From Actinidia chinensis (Eukaryota > Streptophyta > Magnoliopsida > Ericales > Actinidiaceae), in assembly GCA_009663005.1 (NCBI GenBank), contig VIGQ01001244.1, positions 1 to 22,500 on the forward strand: a stretch of 22,500 nucleotides of DNA. Direction: 5' to 3'. Of this stretch, positions 9,913-19,684 are shown in pieces; position 1 is the first letter of the stretch, and each line of letters begins with the position of its first letter. Made by a program: the position numbers and the translations under genes. Under the pieces are notes generated by a model, which saw only the letters and a list, made by a program, of their open reading frames with translations, searched no databases and was not told the DNA's origin.

Positions 9913-10579
9913 CTGCATCATGCAATGAGTTCAGAATGTTGTTCAGCATCGCTATCTATGTAGCCAAGCAATGAAGTTCGTTTCTAGTTCACAACTATAC
10001 TGCCTTGATCTGAAACCCCCCATTGAAGTTGCTCTAATCTATGCCAAAGCGAAAATTGGAAACAAAATGGAAAATCCTCTCCATTATGAAACTAACTTGG
10101 TGTCATTTTTACAAGCGATCTTAAAAAACGAACAAAATTGTTAAATATAGAAAAATAGTTCAACACAAGCTTTAAAATTTTCCATGCACAAACCTGTAAT
10201 GGAGCTAAATCTTACTGATTTGTTTTTGAATTTTTTCTTCCTTTAAGTATTTTTTTTAATCAAAAGTATATTTTTTTGTGCTCTTGTGCTAAAAAGAATA
10301 GGAAGTGTAAATATTTGATGTAATTAGAACAGAGCATCACCAAAGACAAAGAAATTCCATTTTCTCCACGCAACAAATAAGTTTTTTTTTTACGTTTTTA
10401 AAATTTTATATTATCGGATTTTCTAGTCAAGAACTGAAATATTTAAAATTTTGATCAATTGAAACGATTTTACGAAAGACAAAAAAAAAATATCCGAACC
10501 AAAATAGCTAAATTAGCTAAAAAATTGTGTGGTAATTAATTAATGTTAACTTGAAAGCGCTAACCATCGAACTCCCCTA
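9913..10579. other. Intron region of MATE copy B; exon 3 not clearly found
   Basis: The short exon encoding MNILGW...GFNAAIS should lie here. A weak candidate at about 10008-10050 (minus strand, GGGTTTCAGATC with a preceding GGCATAGATT) is too diverged to call. Otherwise AT-rich, with T-runs at 10380-10390. Confidence 0.4.
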
Positions 10580-10656
10580 TGGTTGATTGCATCCACCGAA
10601 ATTTCATCATTCTTTCAATATCCATCAAGGAGGGTCTGTTGGAAAGTAAAATCATT
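10580..10656 (-). pseudogene. MATE copy B, exon 2 remnant
   Basis: The minus strand reads LLDGY-stop-KNDEISVDAI, matching the family block LFAGYLKNAEISVDALSI with an in-frame stop in place of leucine. Base-by-base, 10583-10640 also aligns with the clearer exon 2 of copy A at 22323-22380 (shared gcatccac.gaaa.ttc blocks). The upstream part is disrupted by a run of about 17 T at 10656-10672, and no acceptor remains. Confidence 0.8.
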
Positions 10657-10659
10657 TTT

Positions 10660-11330
10660 TTTTTTTTTTTTGAATCTTGCTTAAGTTTGGTTGAAAAAAA
10701 CTTTGATTCCGCAAATATAGAACTCCAAAGAATAATTTTATTCAATTGCAATAAATTGAATTACATATACGAAATGCAGAAATTAAATACAAAACAGAAG
10801 TTAGACGATCCAAATGTAAATTAGAAAGATCTGTATTGAAAAAAAAAATTATTAAGTTTCAGATTTTATAGTTTCAAAATTTGTTTTTTTAATAATAATA
10901 ATCTGGAATAGTTTCAGATGTTTTGTGTTTTCAGATTTTCAAAAAAAAAAAAATTGAAACTGTTTTGTATTTCTATTACAAGCTGAACACCTGCAACACT
11001 GTAAATTTAGGTTTGATTGAAGAAAAAAAACTCTAGGCCAAAATTGTCTTTTTGATCCTACATATACCATACCATAGTTTCACGAAGAATCTCAGATTCA
11101 TAACAGAGACCATCTTCTAAGAACAAGCCATGATTGTGAAAATCAAAGGTTTGCCCAAACTTTTAGCATTAAACCAGGAAAACCCATCACAAAAATTTTG
11201 AAAAAAAAAAAAAAAAAACATATGAGTTCAAATTAGAACCACAGAGTCAAAAATCAAACACAGAATGTTACATAGATATGGCCTTTGTTTTTGCCACCAA
11301 CATCTTAGGGATCTTCTCAGATCTATGGCA
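10660..11330. other. Non-coding intron 1 sequence with homopolymer runs
   Basis: AT-rich, with poly-T at 10656-10672 and poly-A runs near 10938-10953 and 11200-11219. A plus-strand 81-codon ORF (10579-10824) is the antisense shadow of MATE exon 2. No gene recognised. Confidence 0.5.
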
Positions 11331-11479
11331 CTATAGTGTAGTGCACAGCGGTGCCATCTCCACCGAGTCGATGTTGGTTAGTTTGATGCCGACGTGGTTG
11401 TTGTCGGGATCGGTGAACTGGGTTCCGGCCTACATCAAACTCGACGGCGAAGAGTAAAACGGTAGTGGGAAACGGTGGC
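11331..11479 (-). pseudogene. L-type (legume) lectin-domain gene fragment, LecRK-like
   Basis: The minus strand reads VLLFAVEFDVGRNP and then, one frame over, FTDPDNNHVGIKLTNIDSV, followed by a stop at 11333-11331. This matches the metal/sugar-binding core of legume-lectin domains (AVEFDTxxNPxFxDxDxNHVGIDLNSI). The DNNHVGI Asp and Asn residues that coordinate calcium are kept. A one-base frameshift separates the two blocks. Only about 45 residues of a domain of some 230 residues survive, with no kinase part. The GC content is far above the flanks. In plants this domain is mostly found in L-type lectin receptor kinases, but a soluble lectin source is equally possible. It lies inside intron 1 of MATE copy B, on the same strand, so it was probably carried in by transposition or rearrangement. 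Confidence 0.82.
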
Positions 11480-12959
11480 TTTGCTCTGTTACAGAATCAT
11501 TTTTTCAAAAGAAAAATCTATATTATACATATATATTTATATTTATATTTCGACCATTTTTCCTATTAGCTCACAGAGAAAGTGAGAGAAAGGGGAACAA
11601 GGGAAGAAAGTTTATTGTGAAGAGAAAACCGCTGAGAGAGAGACCCAGGAAGGTGGGGTTTTTGAGTATCTGGGTAAGTTTCAATTTACCCCTAGTATGG
11701 GCTTCTGGAGGGCCCAACTGGTACTATTATGACGAAAGATCCACAGGCTTTTTGATTTTCGTAAGACATTATAATAAGCTTTTGAATTTGTGGCCAAATT
11801 CTATTGGTTTTTAGACTCAAATTCTGTCCGTTAGTTTTTGGGTTGGCCTTTGGTTGGCCAAATTTTTTTTGTTGTTGTTGACTGTTGGTTCGATTCAGAT
11901 TGCTTGACTTGAAATTACTTTTGAGCCCCCAAGTTTGAAAAATTAAAGAGTTTTCCCCCTACTATTTTAATAACTACCGTGTTTGCCAACACCTCCAGAC
12001 TTTTAAAAAGTAACAATTGGGTAAAATATTAAAAAAATTCAGTTTTTTCTAGGTTTCCTATATTGACTATTGTAGAGCACAATGTTAGTGGGTTTACATC
12101 CTGTGACCCAATTTTTAGTTATACAAATGGACTTATCAAGTTTCGAAAATTACAACCTGACATAAATTTTTTGGGATTATATTTCAAACCCTTATTTTTA
12201 GAATTTGCAATTTAGCCCATAGTCCAACCGTGCGCGGTTTGACCTTGATCATTATTGAGTTGAGATGCTACGGCCTAGCAGTTGTTTGCGTGACTGGCCT
12301 TTGTGGAGATAAACTATCAGAATCTGGAGTAGTTTCTACTCAATTTATTCCCACATTATTAGTCTGTCAGTGAATGGCTGATGGTCATTATGTCGTTCGG
12401 CGTGAATGATTGGTTAGTGAAGACGTGTTCACTTCGTCCAGACACGCACCGGTGGTGTGTGCTTAATACAGATTGTTCTGTTCGACAGAGGAAAAGATAA
12501 AATTCAAGCGTAAGACGATGTTGAAGGCGAAATTAACACCGTTTTCGGGTTTCCTCGTTGAAATAAGGATCACACTTTGGTTTTAATTATCCACATCGAT
12601 GTTGTGATTTTGAAATTTTCTAAACACCTAATGTGAAAAGTATTTTTAATTACTTTCATAGATGATTGTACTAAATACTGCTATGTTTATTTCTAAAGCG
12701 TCAGGATAAACTTTGTTAAATTCATTCTATATAACAAATGGTGAATATCATTCACCAACATGAAGGATATAGGTCTAGCAGATGTTATTATGATGTAAGA
12801 TCACCAGAACCAATCTACGAACTTGGGTTGTCTCAGACATACTATATTTATCAGAATTCGAAGAAATTCAATAAGTCGGATTCAAAATGTGGCAAGGACG
12901 CCTATAATGAAATCTCCTATCCACGAATGGGGGGAAGCGTATCCTAGTTGGAGTATTTC
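11480..12959. other. Non-coding stretch, moderately AT-rich
   Basis: No gene similarity recognised. A sequence resembling a Helitron 5' start (TCTATATTATACATATA at about 11517) has no matching hairpin/CTAG end and is not called. A plus-strand 69-codon ORF at 12738-12947 may lie within copia-derived sequence, but no motif confirms this. Confidence 0.45.
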
Positions 12960-12973
12960 TTGTATTCTGGAGT

Positions 12974-13045
12974 TTTAATATATTTATGAGTTTGATAACA
13001 CTCTCAAGTGGGATTGTCCACTATTAACTATGTGAGGTCAAATGA
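12974..13045 (+). repeat. Tandem duplication unit 1 inside copia RNase H region
   Basis: The stretch tttatgagtttgataacact...gtgaggtcaaatga is repeated about 96 bp downstream with small indels. The repeated part covers the segment just before the ADPL motif. Confidence 0.7.
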
Positions 13046-13069
13046 TTGGAGATCTTATATAATTTGGAT

Positions 13070-13141
13070 TTTATATATTTTAATGAGTTGATAACTACTC
13101 TCAAGTGGGATTGCACTAGTGACTATGTGAGTCCAATGACA
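13070..13141 (+). repeat. Tandem duplication unit 2 inside copia RNase H region
   Basis: Diverged second copy of 12974-13045, sharing ctctcaagtgggattg, a .cac(t)a segment and ctatgtgag.tc(a)aatga. This copy runs on into the ADPL-encoding sequence. Confidence 0.7.
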
Positions 13142-13827
13142 TATTGGCGGATCCCTTACGTAACTGAAAAGGTACCCCCAGAGAGTTAATTGATCAAGTA
13201 CAGAAATGATGAGTTTAAAGCCTATGACGAAAAATATCGTAAGGAAACGCACGAAACCCCACCTAGTTGACGTGGAGTCCCAGTCTAGGGTTTAATAATG
13301 GGACAATCTACTGGCGTATATCTAAAGATATCAACTGTAAGTTTAAAACACTCCTACCCATTCTTATGATGGCAACAGTGATTGTGGATAAGGTTAAGTA
13401 TTGGTTCTTAATGACTTTTTTGGTTGCGGTGACCAGGATGAGTATAATGAAATATCCATGAAAAAAGTTACACTATGTGATTAAGTGGGGCCGCTTCTTT
13501 TGAAAATTTTAGAAGGCAAGATTTTCGAGAACATATTTGCAGAACCAGGAGAGTATTCCAAGGCCAAAATGGACCAACAACAGTGGAGAACTGAACTGCG
13601 TCAGAGAAGTCCTGTGTGACTCTTTCTATTGTCTCAAATTTACAACCGACTGTGGCACATCAAGGCAGGCTCTTCCACTATCTGCCATAAATTCTATAAG
13701 CCTCTCACAAGGGGAAGGTTCAAGGCCAAAAACAATCTTCCTATTGCAGGAATTATCCTTTGGTCTCGCTCAAAAAACCTCTTTCATCCGTGTCGATTTG
13801 AGTCGTGTCTACATGAAATTTTCATTC

Positions 13828-13837
13828 ATGGGGGGAT
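13828..13837 (+). promoter_or_regulatory. Polypurine tract of the copia element
   Basis: The run ATGGGGGGAT lies directly before the TGTTGG start of the LTR. In LTR retrotransposons this purine run primes plus-strand DNA synthesis. Confidence 0.8.
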
Positions 13838-14447
13838 TGTTGGAAATATGGTGTGAATGAAAGCCCAAAATGGCTGGATTTAACAGCTCCCAAAGGATCT
13901 GTTAAGTAGCACAAAGGGCAGCCATCAAAAACCCTAGAAGCTAGGTTTTATTGCCCTAAACACACGCCCTAAAAAGCTGTTATAATGGTAGCCATAACCC
14001 ACCCTCATGATGAGGGTTTTTGGCTAGGAAGTTACAGATTGCAGGATCATTGATTTCTTATAAATTCTACGGCTTTTGGCATTGAAAAGCAAGACCATGA
14101 AACACCAACAAATACATATGCATTTGAGTTTCTTTGAGAGAAGCGAGCAGAACGCCTTTACCAGTTTCCGCCAAGGCTGCTTGGAGATATTTCAACGTAA
14201 GCGGTTCAGCCAATTTTGATCCATGGGAGTAAGACGTCGTTAAAAAAACCTACAACACCCCTCGTAGGCGGCGATCTTGCTTAAGGAGACTGGCGAAAGC
14301 AGGACTGACCTAATTTACAATTTGTATATCTATTTTTTTTTCATATTTTAATAATTTTTGCATTTCGTTTATGTACTTTAAGTTTATTGCAAATGAAAAA
14401 AATTATTCTTTGAATCTGTAATTGCCGAATTAAAATTTTTTCTAACA
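13838..14447 (+). mobile_element. Copia 3' LTR (610 bp)
   Basis: The segment begins TGTTGGAAATATGG right after the polypurine tract and ends TTTTTTCTAACA. It thus has the TG...CA ends and the short inverted terminal pair TGTTRGAAA/TTTCTAACA typical of copia LTRs. Its length is normal for the family. There is no second direct LTR in the window, so divergence cannot be used to date the insertion. The next four bases separate it from an inverted related fragment. Confidence 0.85.
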
Positions 14448-14450
14448 AAT

Positions 14451-14712
14451 CTTCTTTTCGCAATGGAAAGCCTTAAAATTTAAGAAATCAATGACCCTTC
14501 AATCCTTTTAACTCCTATCCATACACCTCATCATGAGTGTTGTTATGACTCACATTTATAACAGTTTTTAAGGCTTGTTTGATGACTCAAGAGAACCCTA
14601 CTTTTTAGCGCTTTTTATGGCTGCCCTTTGGGCTTTACTTAACAAACCCCCTCTCCTTTGGACTTGTTAATCCAGCCCGTTTTGGCTTTCATTCAGACAC
14701 CATAGTTCAAAG
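14451..14712 (-). mobile_element. Inverted partial LTR of a related copia element
   Basis: The reverse complement of this segment aligns with the first 260 or so bases of the LTR at 13838. Shared blocks include ATGGTGT.TGAATGAAAGCC, CAAAGGGCAGCCAT, CTGTTATAA, ACTCATGATGAGG-like and TCATTGATTTCTTA. Divergence and indels are considerable (for example an extra aagtagggttctctt region), so it is probably another copy rather than a recent local inversion. Its 5' end near 14712 is degraded (TTTGAACTATGG for TGTTGGAAATATGG). With the LTR it forms a large hairpin with about 350 bases between arms. Confidence 0.78.
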
Positions 14713-14764
14713 GTTCGTGTCCATGTACGACACTTCGCGTTCGTCATTCTTTCAATTTTCCTTT

Positions 14765-15235
14765 TTCTTTCTGGCATCCATGAAAATCCAGTCCAAGTTT
14801 GAAACCCACAGACCCCGCGGAGATATACTGTAGTTGATCCAATCCGGAGACCACCATGAACAATTCACACCATGGCGGGCCCCTGCATCACAACAATATG
14901 TCGCATCAAAGCCAACGGCAAGCATGCATGCAATTACCAGTGCCACAACGTATATCACCGCCATCGCCATAAACTTGTTTTGATGCCTGCATAAATTCGC
15001 GAAGAGCTTTGGAATCATCAAGTGCCAAATTGCCCTTGGGTCCTCCCCTGAGATCTCATCGGTCTGTCCAATGATTCAAATGGGGTGTCGCGAACAATGT
15101 AGGTGAACATCAACCAATAGGTAAGTTTGCGTTGATGATAACCATGATGCTTTGCATGTCAATTCCCAGCATCTCAGTTACCGGCGCCGATGCAATCCCA
15201 CAAAGTGTTTCGATTCCACTCCCATTCACCACATG
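14765..15235 (-). pseudogene. MATE copy B, exon 1 remnant
   Basis: In order on the minus strand: GSGIETLCGIASAPVTEMLG, then GIDMQSIMVIINANL, FATP, IGQTDEISGEDPRAIWHLMI, PKLFAN, KFMAMAVIYVVALV, NCSWW, and in a further frame CGFQTWTGFSWMP. These match the MATE N-terminal half: GSALETLCGQAYGA, GVYMQRSWVI, LGQTEEIS, WMIPQLFAY, KIMVMAWIAAVALV, LNxSWW and WSGFSW. At least three frameshifts and a stop (around 15078-15120) break it. It covers roughly family residues 90-250. The extreme N-terminus is not found, and the 3' part of the exon is lost near the inverted LTR border. It still encodes traces of several membrane helices. Confidence 0.9.
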
Positions 15236-15854
15236 CAAAACAAAAAGTAAAAGATCACAGTGACTCGTTTGGGCTTTGGATATAACTATACCATCCTCAC
15301 ATGCCTGTTGATTGAACAGGAAACATATCTCGAATAGCTGTCACATAGGATTATGTAGGAACGAAGCTAAACGTAAGTGTATAGGGTTAAAAATTACACA
15401 ATTTTGTTTGTGTCCAGTTTGATCAACTGGTCAAATTTATTTCCGTAGAGTGCCAAAATTCCATCTTATATTCAGCGGAGGTCCAAAATTGTAGAACTTT
15501 ATAATTTATATAAATTACTATTTTTTTTGGGGAACTTATGTTCAAACAGTCAAAATGGTCATAACTTGTGTTTAGCGGGTCAAATTCTAAAATTTATAGA
15601 CTTTAGGATAATTACTATTTTTTTTTGTGATAATCAAATTTATATTTGTATAATAAATTATATTAAGATATAATGTAATGTTTTTAATGAAGTTAATTAT
15701 CTCCTGATCCTAATGTAAACTTTCCCATAAATATTGATTCGGAATATAATATATCAATCACATGCAGATGATTATGAAGTATAATAACAATTTAGTTAGT
15801 CTCATTGTTGCTATGAGCTGGTCTTAATCTGATAGTTCCGGTCCTCTTAATTTA
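15236..15854. other. Intergenic stretch between MATE copies, AT-rich
   Basis: In minus-strand order this precedes exon 1 of copy B, where its promoter and N-terminal codons should be; I recognise neither. About 15520-15545 and 15610-15630 share an aaattactatttttttt-type unit roughly 90 bp apart. No gene. Confidence 0.45.
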
Positions 15855-15975
15855 GTCCAGTTCCGCATTCTAATAAATGCCTTGTGATCCAAGTTTTTAT
15901 TAATAACTACAAAAATTGTGGAAAATGGGTAGGTTGGTAAGAAAATGAAAATTGGTTGTGGGCAATTTATACACC
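15855..15975. repeat. Direct repeat, left unit
   Basis: Diverged match to 16175-16283. Common blocks are cattctaataa, gatcc/gattc, ataac, atgggtagg.ttgg, aggaaatga-like and gtgtgggcaattt. The spacing is about 315 bp. It may be the two ends of a small LTR-like (TRIM) element or a local duplication; no TG...CA ends or primer site were recognised. Confidence 0.5.
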
Positions 15976-16174
15976 ATTTATTATTAATAAGTGTATTTTT
16001 TTTAGTAGTGGTCTTTTTTTTTTATTGAGATGACAAAGTGTAAGTTTTTTAGTGGACTAACAATGTCCTTTTTTTTACCTGGGGGTCAAATGACCTCACG
16101 TGCCCCTGGTAGATCTCTGCCCTTGTATTTTAGTGAACCATTTAAGTTGTCATCTGTAGAGTGAAAGCTACCTC

Positions 16175-16283
16175 CAGTAAACATTCTAATAAGCTCTTTT
16201 GATTCTTTAGATAACCAACAATATTATGAATATGGGTAGGGTTGGATCAGGAAATGAATAGGTGTGGGCAATTTTATTAGTTG
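16175..16283. repeat. Direct repeat, right unit
   Basis: Second copy of the unit at 15855-15975, with about a 10-base deletion and scattered substitutions. The 200 bases between the units contain a palindromic ggtcaaatgacc and a CACGTG hexamer (about 16087-16103). Confidence 0.5.
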
Positions 16284-16298
16284 GGTGTTTAGAATAGT

Positions 16299-16527
16299 GG
16301 AAATGCTAAGTCACTACGACATCTAGGTCTAATCATCATTTTGTTACCATAGAATCAAAACGACGTCGTTTGGTGTAAAAAAATCAAAATGACGGACGTC
16401 GTTCAACTAAAACAAACAAAAATGTTTTGTGGTGGAACACCATCGTTTTTGATTTTTTTGCACTCAAAATACTCTTCGGTTCATCATAACAAAATCGGTA
16501 AATTCATTAGGTGACTGTAGCATTGCC
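16299..16527. mobile_element. Inverted-repeat MITE with ACGACGTCGT motif
   Basis: The two halves are reverse complements with mismatches. AATGCTAAGTCAC at the left pairs with AATGCTACAGTCAC on the opposite strand at the right end. The inner segments GTGTAAAAAAATCAAAA and GTGCAAAAAAATCAAAA also pair. The element is about 229 bp and non-coding, with self-complementary ACGACGTCGT near the centre of the left arm (16360-16369) and a partial repeat about 30 bp on. No convincing target duplication, so the superfamily is unassigned. Confidence 0.62.
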
Positions 16528-17199
16528 GTTAGATCGGGCAATAAAGTGTGCATGGTTCCAATTGCTAACCCCGAGTATCAGCAACTAAATTTACTCCATT
16601 CTTTGTATATGTGGACACGTTTACCAAATAAAATTTAAATTTTGTAATAGAAATGCTCTAATTTTTGAAAAGTTCAAACTTTTTTGAAGTGCCTATTTTT
16701 ATGCCTATTTTTCGTACAAATTAATTTCTCAAAATGGACAAGATTAAGACGGAGAAACTAATTATATGGAACTAACAACCTATTTGGCCATAATAATCTT
16801 TGCCAATCAAAAATGATAAATTATTGAGAAATTATTGAGCAAATAGATGTCTTTTTTGTAAAAATTTGGAAAGTGAAAAATTTATATGGCGGTGTGTTTT
16901 GAGGTTATCATTTCTGAAATGTTTCTTGTTGGTCTTTTTGCCATCAACAGCTAAAGATTTTGAAATATCAATTGGTGCTGAGGGGTCGTTTAGGGGTTTT
17001 TAAATTAGCACTCGTGCCATAACCATGAGCCGGCAGGAATTAAGATGGGACAATGACTGCTACTCTTTTTATTAAGTCATTATATTTTATTTTTTGTGCT
17101 CGGCGTACAGGGTCAAAATCTATCAATGAAGGCCCCCGACTCTAGGGCTGATCAATGCGTGTTCATTTTGGGCAACTGTTGGGATCTAGAGCAACGGTA
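16528..17199. other. Intergenic non-coding stretch
   Basis: No ORF or repeat of note. Base composition becomes more balanced after about 16980 on approaching the G-rich block. Confidence 0.45.
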
Positions 17200-17795
17200 T
17201 ACAAGTACAGGTGAGTACGTTTGAGGGGTGAGAGGTTAGTATGGTAGTGGTGGGGTGGATGCGTCGTATGCAATAGGCTTTAAAAAAAATACGGAATATA
17301 AGGGCTAGATTGCGGGTTGAAATGGGGTGATGGGGAGGTGTATGTCGTTGTTAGTGTGTGTGCACTGGAATATCGGGAGGTTAATGGCTAGTTGAAATAG
17401 ATGAATAATATAGGAGGTGAGGGTCAGGAGTCGGTGTGGGCGTGAAAGTGATCGTGGGAGCGCAGAATGTTGGGAGCGGGTGGGGGTTGTGGGTGTCGGC
17501 GAAGTTTGTTGGATTGCGTAGCAGGGGGGGCATGAGGTGATGGAAATGCCAACAGGGGGGCGGTCGATATGGGAGCTGAAATGGTGGTTTAGGTTGCCCA
17601 AACGAGCACTACATGGCGGTCGATACTGGAAAGGGGGAGACGACAGAGGCTAGCCAAGAAAAAACCTGGAAAGGACGGGGGGGGACCCAAGGGGGGAGAG
17701 GCCCACAAAAAAAAAAGGAAAACACACGGGGGGGCGCCGTAGGGGGAGGGGGGGGGGGAGGGAAGAGGGGGGAGGGAGGGAGGTATTTGACGAGA
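17200..17795 (+). repeat. Extremely G-rich plus-strand block
   Basis: The plus strand is dominated by G with very little C for almost 600 bases. At 17675-17785 it becomes a cluster of G-runs of 3 to 10 separated by one or a few bases. Several sets of four G-tracts lie close enough for G-quadruplexes. ORFs here are compositional: Gly/Arg-rich on the plus strand, Pro-rich on the minus strand. A ggcggtcgata word occurs twice (17560s and 17612). No gene is supported. Tract lengths are also the kind that arise from low-quality read ends. Confidence 0.6.
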
Positions 17796-18840
17796 AAGTC
17801 TAAAAATATAAAACACTATGTATTTGAGATAAAATAATTTATTTTTTAGTTTTTAGTAAACTTCTCTTATTAGAATAATTGTGTATAGTTTAAACTCTTT
17901 TTTATCAAAGAGAAACCAAAAAGTATAAATATTGAGTAATCAGTGAAAATAATTCACTAAGGATCAAAAATATAAAAACTAAAGTATATAAACCAATTAT
18001 CCAATACAAGGAAGTATTTTCATACGTCTATTTTCTTTAATTGACTTTTTTTATATGTATAAATTAATTTATTCAATGGTGTAATAAAATTTTGAGTAAA
18101 CATAATATTTACATAAATGTATCATATAAGGATAAAAATTAAAACTCTATGAGAATTTTTTTACCATATTGCCCGTAATACAGGTAATACTATATTAATA
18201 TAACAGAAAATTTCTTGATCTCTCGCCTCTCGCCCCGATCCATCCCTCTCCTAAAGCATTAGGAGAAATTGATTGCAGAAATGTATAAAATTTTCCAATA
18301 AATGCATTGATGAAGCATTAATTTTTTACCAACTTTGAATTGAATTTTGCCGCAAATTTGTGACTTTCGTTTCCAAATTCCATGTGTACTTGCGGTTAGT
18401 GATTCTTTCTCTATATCCATTCTCTTTCATCTGGTTTCTCCACCCCTTGTTTAATCCTATTCCCCATCAATACAGCCTGCACCATTCACAAAATGAATTC
18501 ATCTCTTCAAAAAAACAAAACAAAACTATTGTTATCTCAGATGAGTTCTACAACTGATGAAATCATACCATTCTTTATCACACGAACTGCCGCTAAAGGA
18601 AGACCACTTAAAAATTCATTTCTTCTGTTTTTTACGATACGGGGTTTTATTAATGTTGTGATACTTGATAGAAGTCATTAGACCTAGTAAATCTGAAAAC
18701 CAATCCCATCATTCACAAGCCAGGGGGGTGCATTTACAGTAAACGCAAAAACTTCATAAGATACCTGGTCAGACGATCCACTTGCACCAATGGTTTTCTA
18801 TCTTTTTGTTAGATTGGGACCAGTATTATATAGACAGTTC
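17796..18840. other. AT-rich intergenic stretch
   Basis: An abrupt return to AT-rich DNA after the G block. Small plus-strand ORFs at 18360-18681 have no recognisable domain. I searched it for the C-terminal exons of MATE copy A without success. Confidence 0.45.
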
Positions 18841-19190
18841 AGTCGCGAGCGAACAACCCGCCATAAGTATCCGGTAGGTTCCGGACCTAGGGGTGAAGTC
18901 CTAAATCCACCCAAAGCTTCGTCGTACTGCCGAATCTCGTTTGAGCAAATACTTCATGTGAAAAAGTAAAAAAGAAAGAATAATTGTTACGAAGATCTGG
19001 GGCCTGATCAATTGAATCCAATCCATCCGCAGCCCACTCAGGCCCCGAGCCTGAACCTGAGGCCAACACGCAGTCTAGGCTGATGTCAGGCCCTTGGCCG
19101 CGCTTTTTTAACTGGTACCGGCCTGAGCCTTAGCAGTACCCCAAGACTTGGCCGGACGCACCCTCCGAAAATACTGTTCCGGGACGAATT
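18841..19190. other. GC island, probable transposon remnant
   Basis: About 350 bases of balanced to GC-rich DNA. It contains taggggtgaag near 18891 and, on the opposite strand at about 19142, GGGGTACTGC. It also has repeated aggcc/gcctgag words between 19030 and 19130, reminiscent of the subterminal repeats of plant hAT elements. No matching flanking duplication was found. The ORFs are short. No similarity to MATE C-terminal exons. Confidence 0.3.
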
Positions 19191-19684
19191 AACGTCATAC
19201 CCTCTCAATTTAGTTTTTGTATGTATTTGTATACAGAAGTACCCTCTTTATTCCAGTTGGGTTCGCTAGAATAATCCCGATAGAACACCAAGTTTGTACA
19301 ATTTTCCTGACATCATGCCAACCAAATTCCCTGCAAAACTAAATAAATAAATTTCATAGAATGCTAATTATTTTTTTTAAAAATCGGTATCCTGACCACC
19401 AAAAACACGAATTCAATACTTGCAACCGAAGTATAAATAATGGATAAAATAATAACTTGGTTAATGGTAATGAATATAATTTCAAGATTGTAAAGAACAA
19501 TACGGGGCCACATGTCATAATAAGGCCCAACCATTATTTTGGGGGGAGTTGGGTTTATTTATATATATATATACTGAACCTCTTAACTCATTATCCTCTG
19601 TGTGTGAGAGTGTTTCTAAATCTTTTGTAGATCCTATTCGATCTGGCACAACAACATAACAAGAGATAATAAGAAGAACCTTAC
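19191..19684. other. Region downstream of MATE copy A exon 5
   Basis: Should hold intron 5 of copy A. Contains a (TA)n run at 19561-19573. The exon encoding the MATE C-terminus was not found. Confidence 0.45.
19561..19573. repeat. (TA)n microsatellite
   Basis: An uninterrupted AT dinucleotide run just downstream of MATE copy A exon 5. Confidence 0.8.

Larger units (their letters stand above)
12960..13837 (+). mobile_element. Ty1/copia retrotransposon, degenerate 3' internal region
   Basis: Upstream of the 3' LTR the plus strand holds the broken end of a copia polyprotein. Around 13120-13215 short blocks read ESNDILADPL, RELIDQVQK and SLKPM in shifting frames. They correspond to the end of RNase H (consensus VKSxDNIADPLTKGL...RELV...GMGLKP). 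The remaining 500 or so bases to the polypurine tract are the untranslated 3' region, and small ORFs there (13537-13860) are not element proteins. Gag, protease, integrase, most of reverse transcriptase and the 5' LTR are absent, so it is a dead 5'-truncated copy. It sits in intron 1 of MATE copy B, in opposite orientation to that gene. Confidence 0.78.
7650..15235 (-). pseudogene. MATE/DTX efflux transporter pseudogene, copy B (span)
   Basis: Four exon remnants of one plant MATE-family gene occur in correct order on the minus strand: exon 1 (14765-15235), exon 2 (10580-10656), exon 4 (9690-9912) and exon 5 (7650-7760). MATE (DETOXIFICATION) proteins are 12-helix membrane antiporters that export organic cations, flavonoids or hormones in exchange for protons. 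Every remnant is interrupted by frameshifts or stops. The N-terminal start of exon 1, a clear exon 3 and the C-terminal exons are missing. The introns have been enlarged by a copia 3' end, a lectin-gene fragment and a foldback element. Family assignment is strong because several independent signature blocks fall in order; subclade and substrate cannot be told. Confidence 0.85.

Noticed and set aside
11515..11540. TCTATATTATACATATA resembling a plus-strand Helitron 5' end
   Set aside because: No hairpin plus CTAG terminus was found downstream to pair with it.
13537..13860. Plus-strand ORF of 107 codons before the LTR
   Set aside because: It lies in the copia 3' untranslated region and runs through the polypurine tract into the LTR.
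17305..17837. Pro-rich minus-strand and Gly-rich plus-strand ORFs in the G-rich block
   Set aside because: They are open only because the tract lacks the bases for stop codons; no motif.
18890..19150. taggggtg...cagtacccc as a possible complete hAT element
   Set aside because: The terminal match is short and no 8-bp flanking duplication exists.
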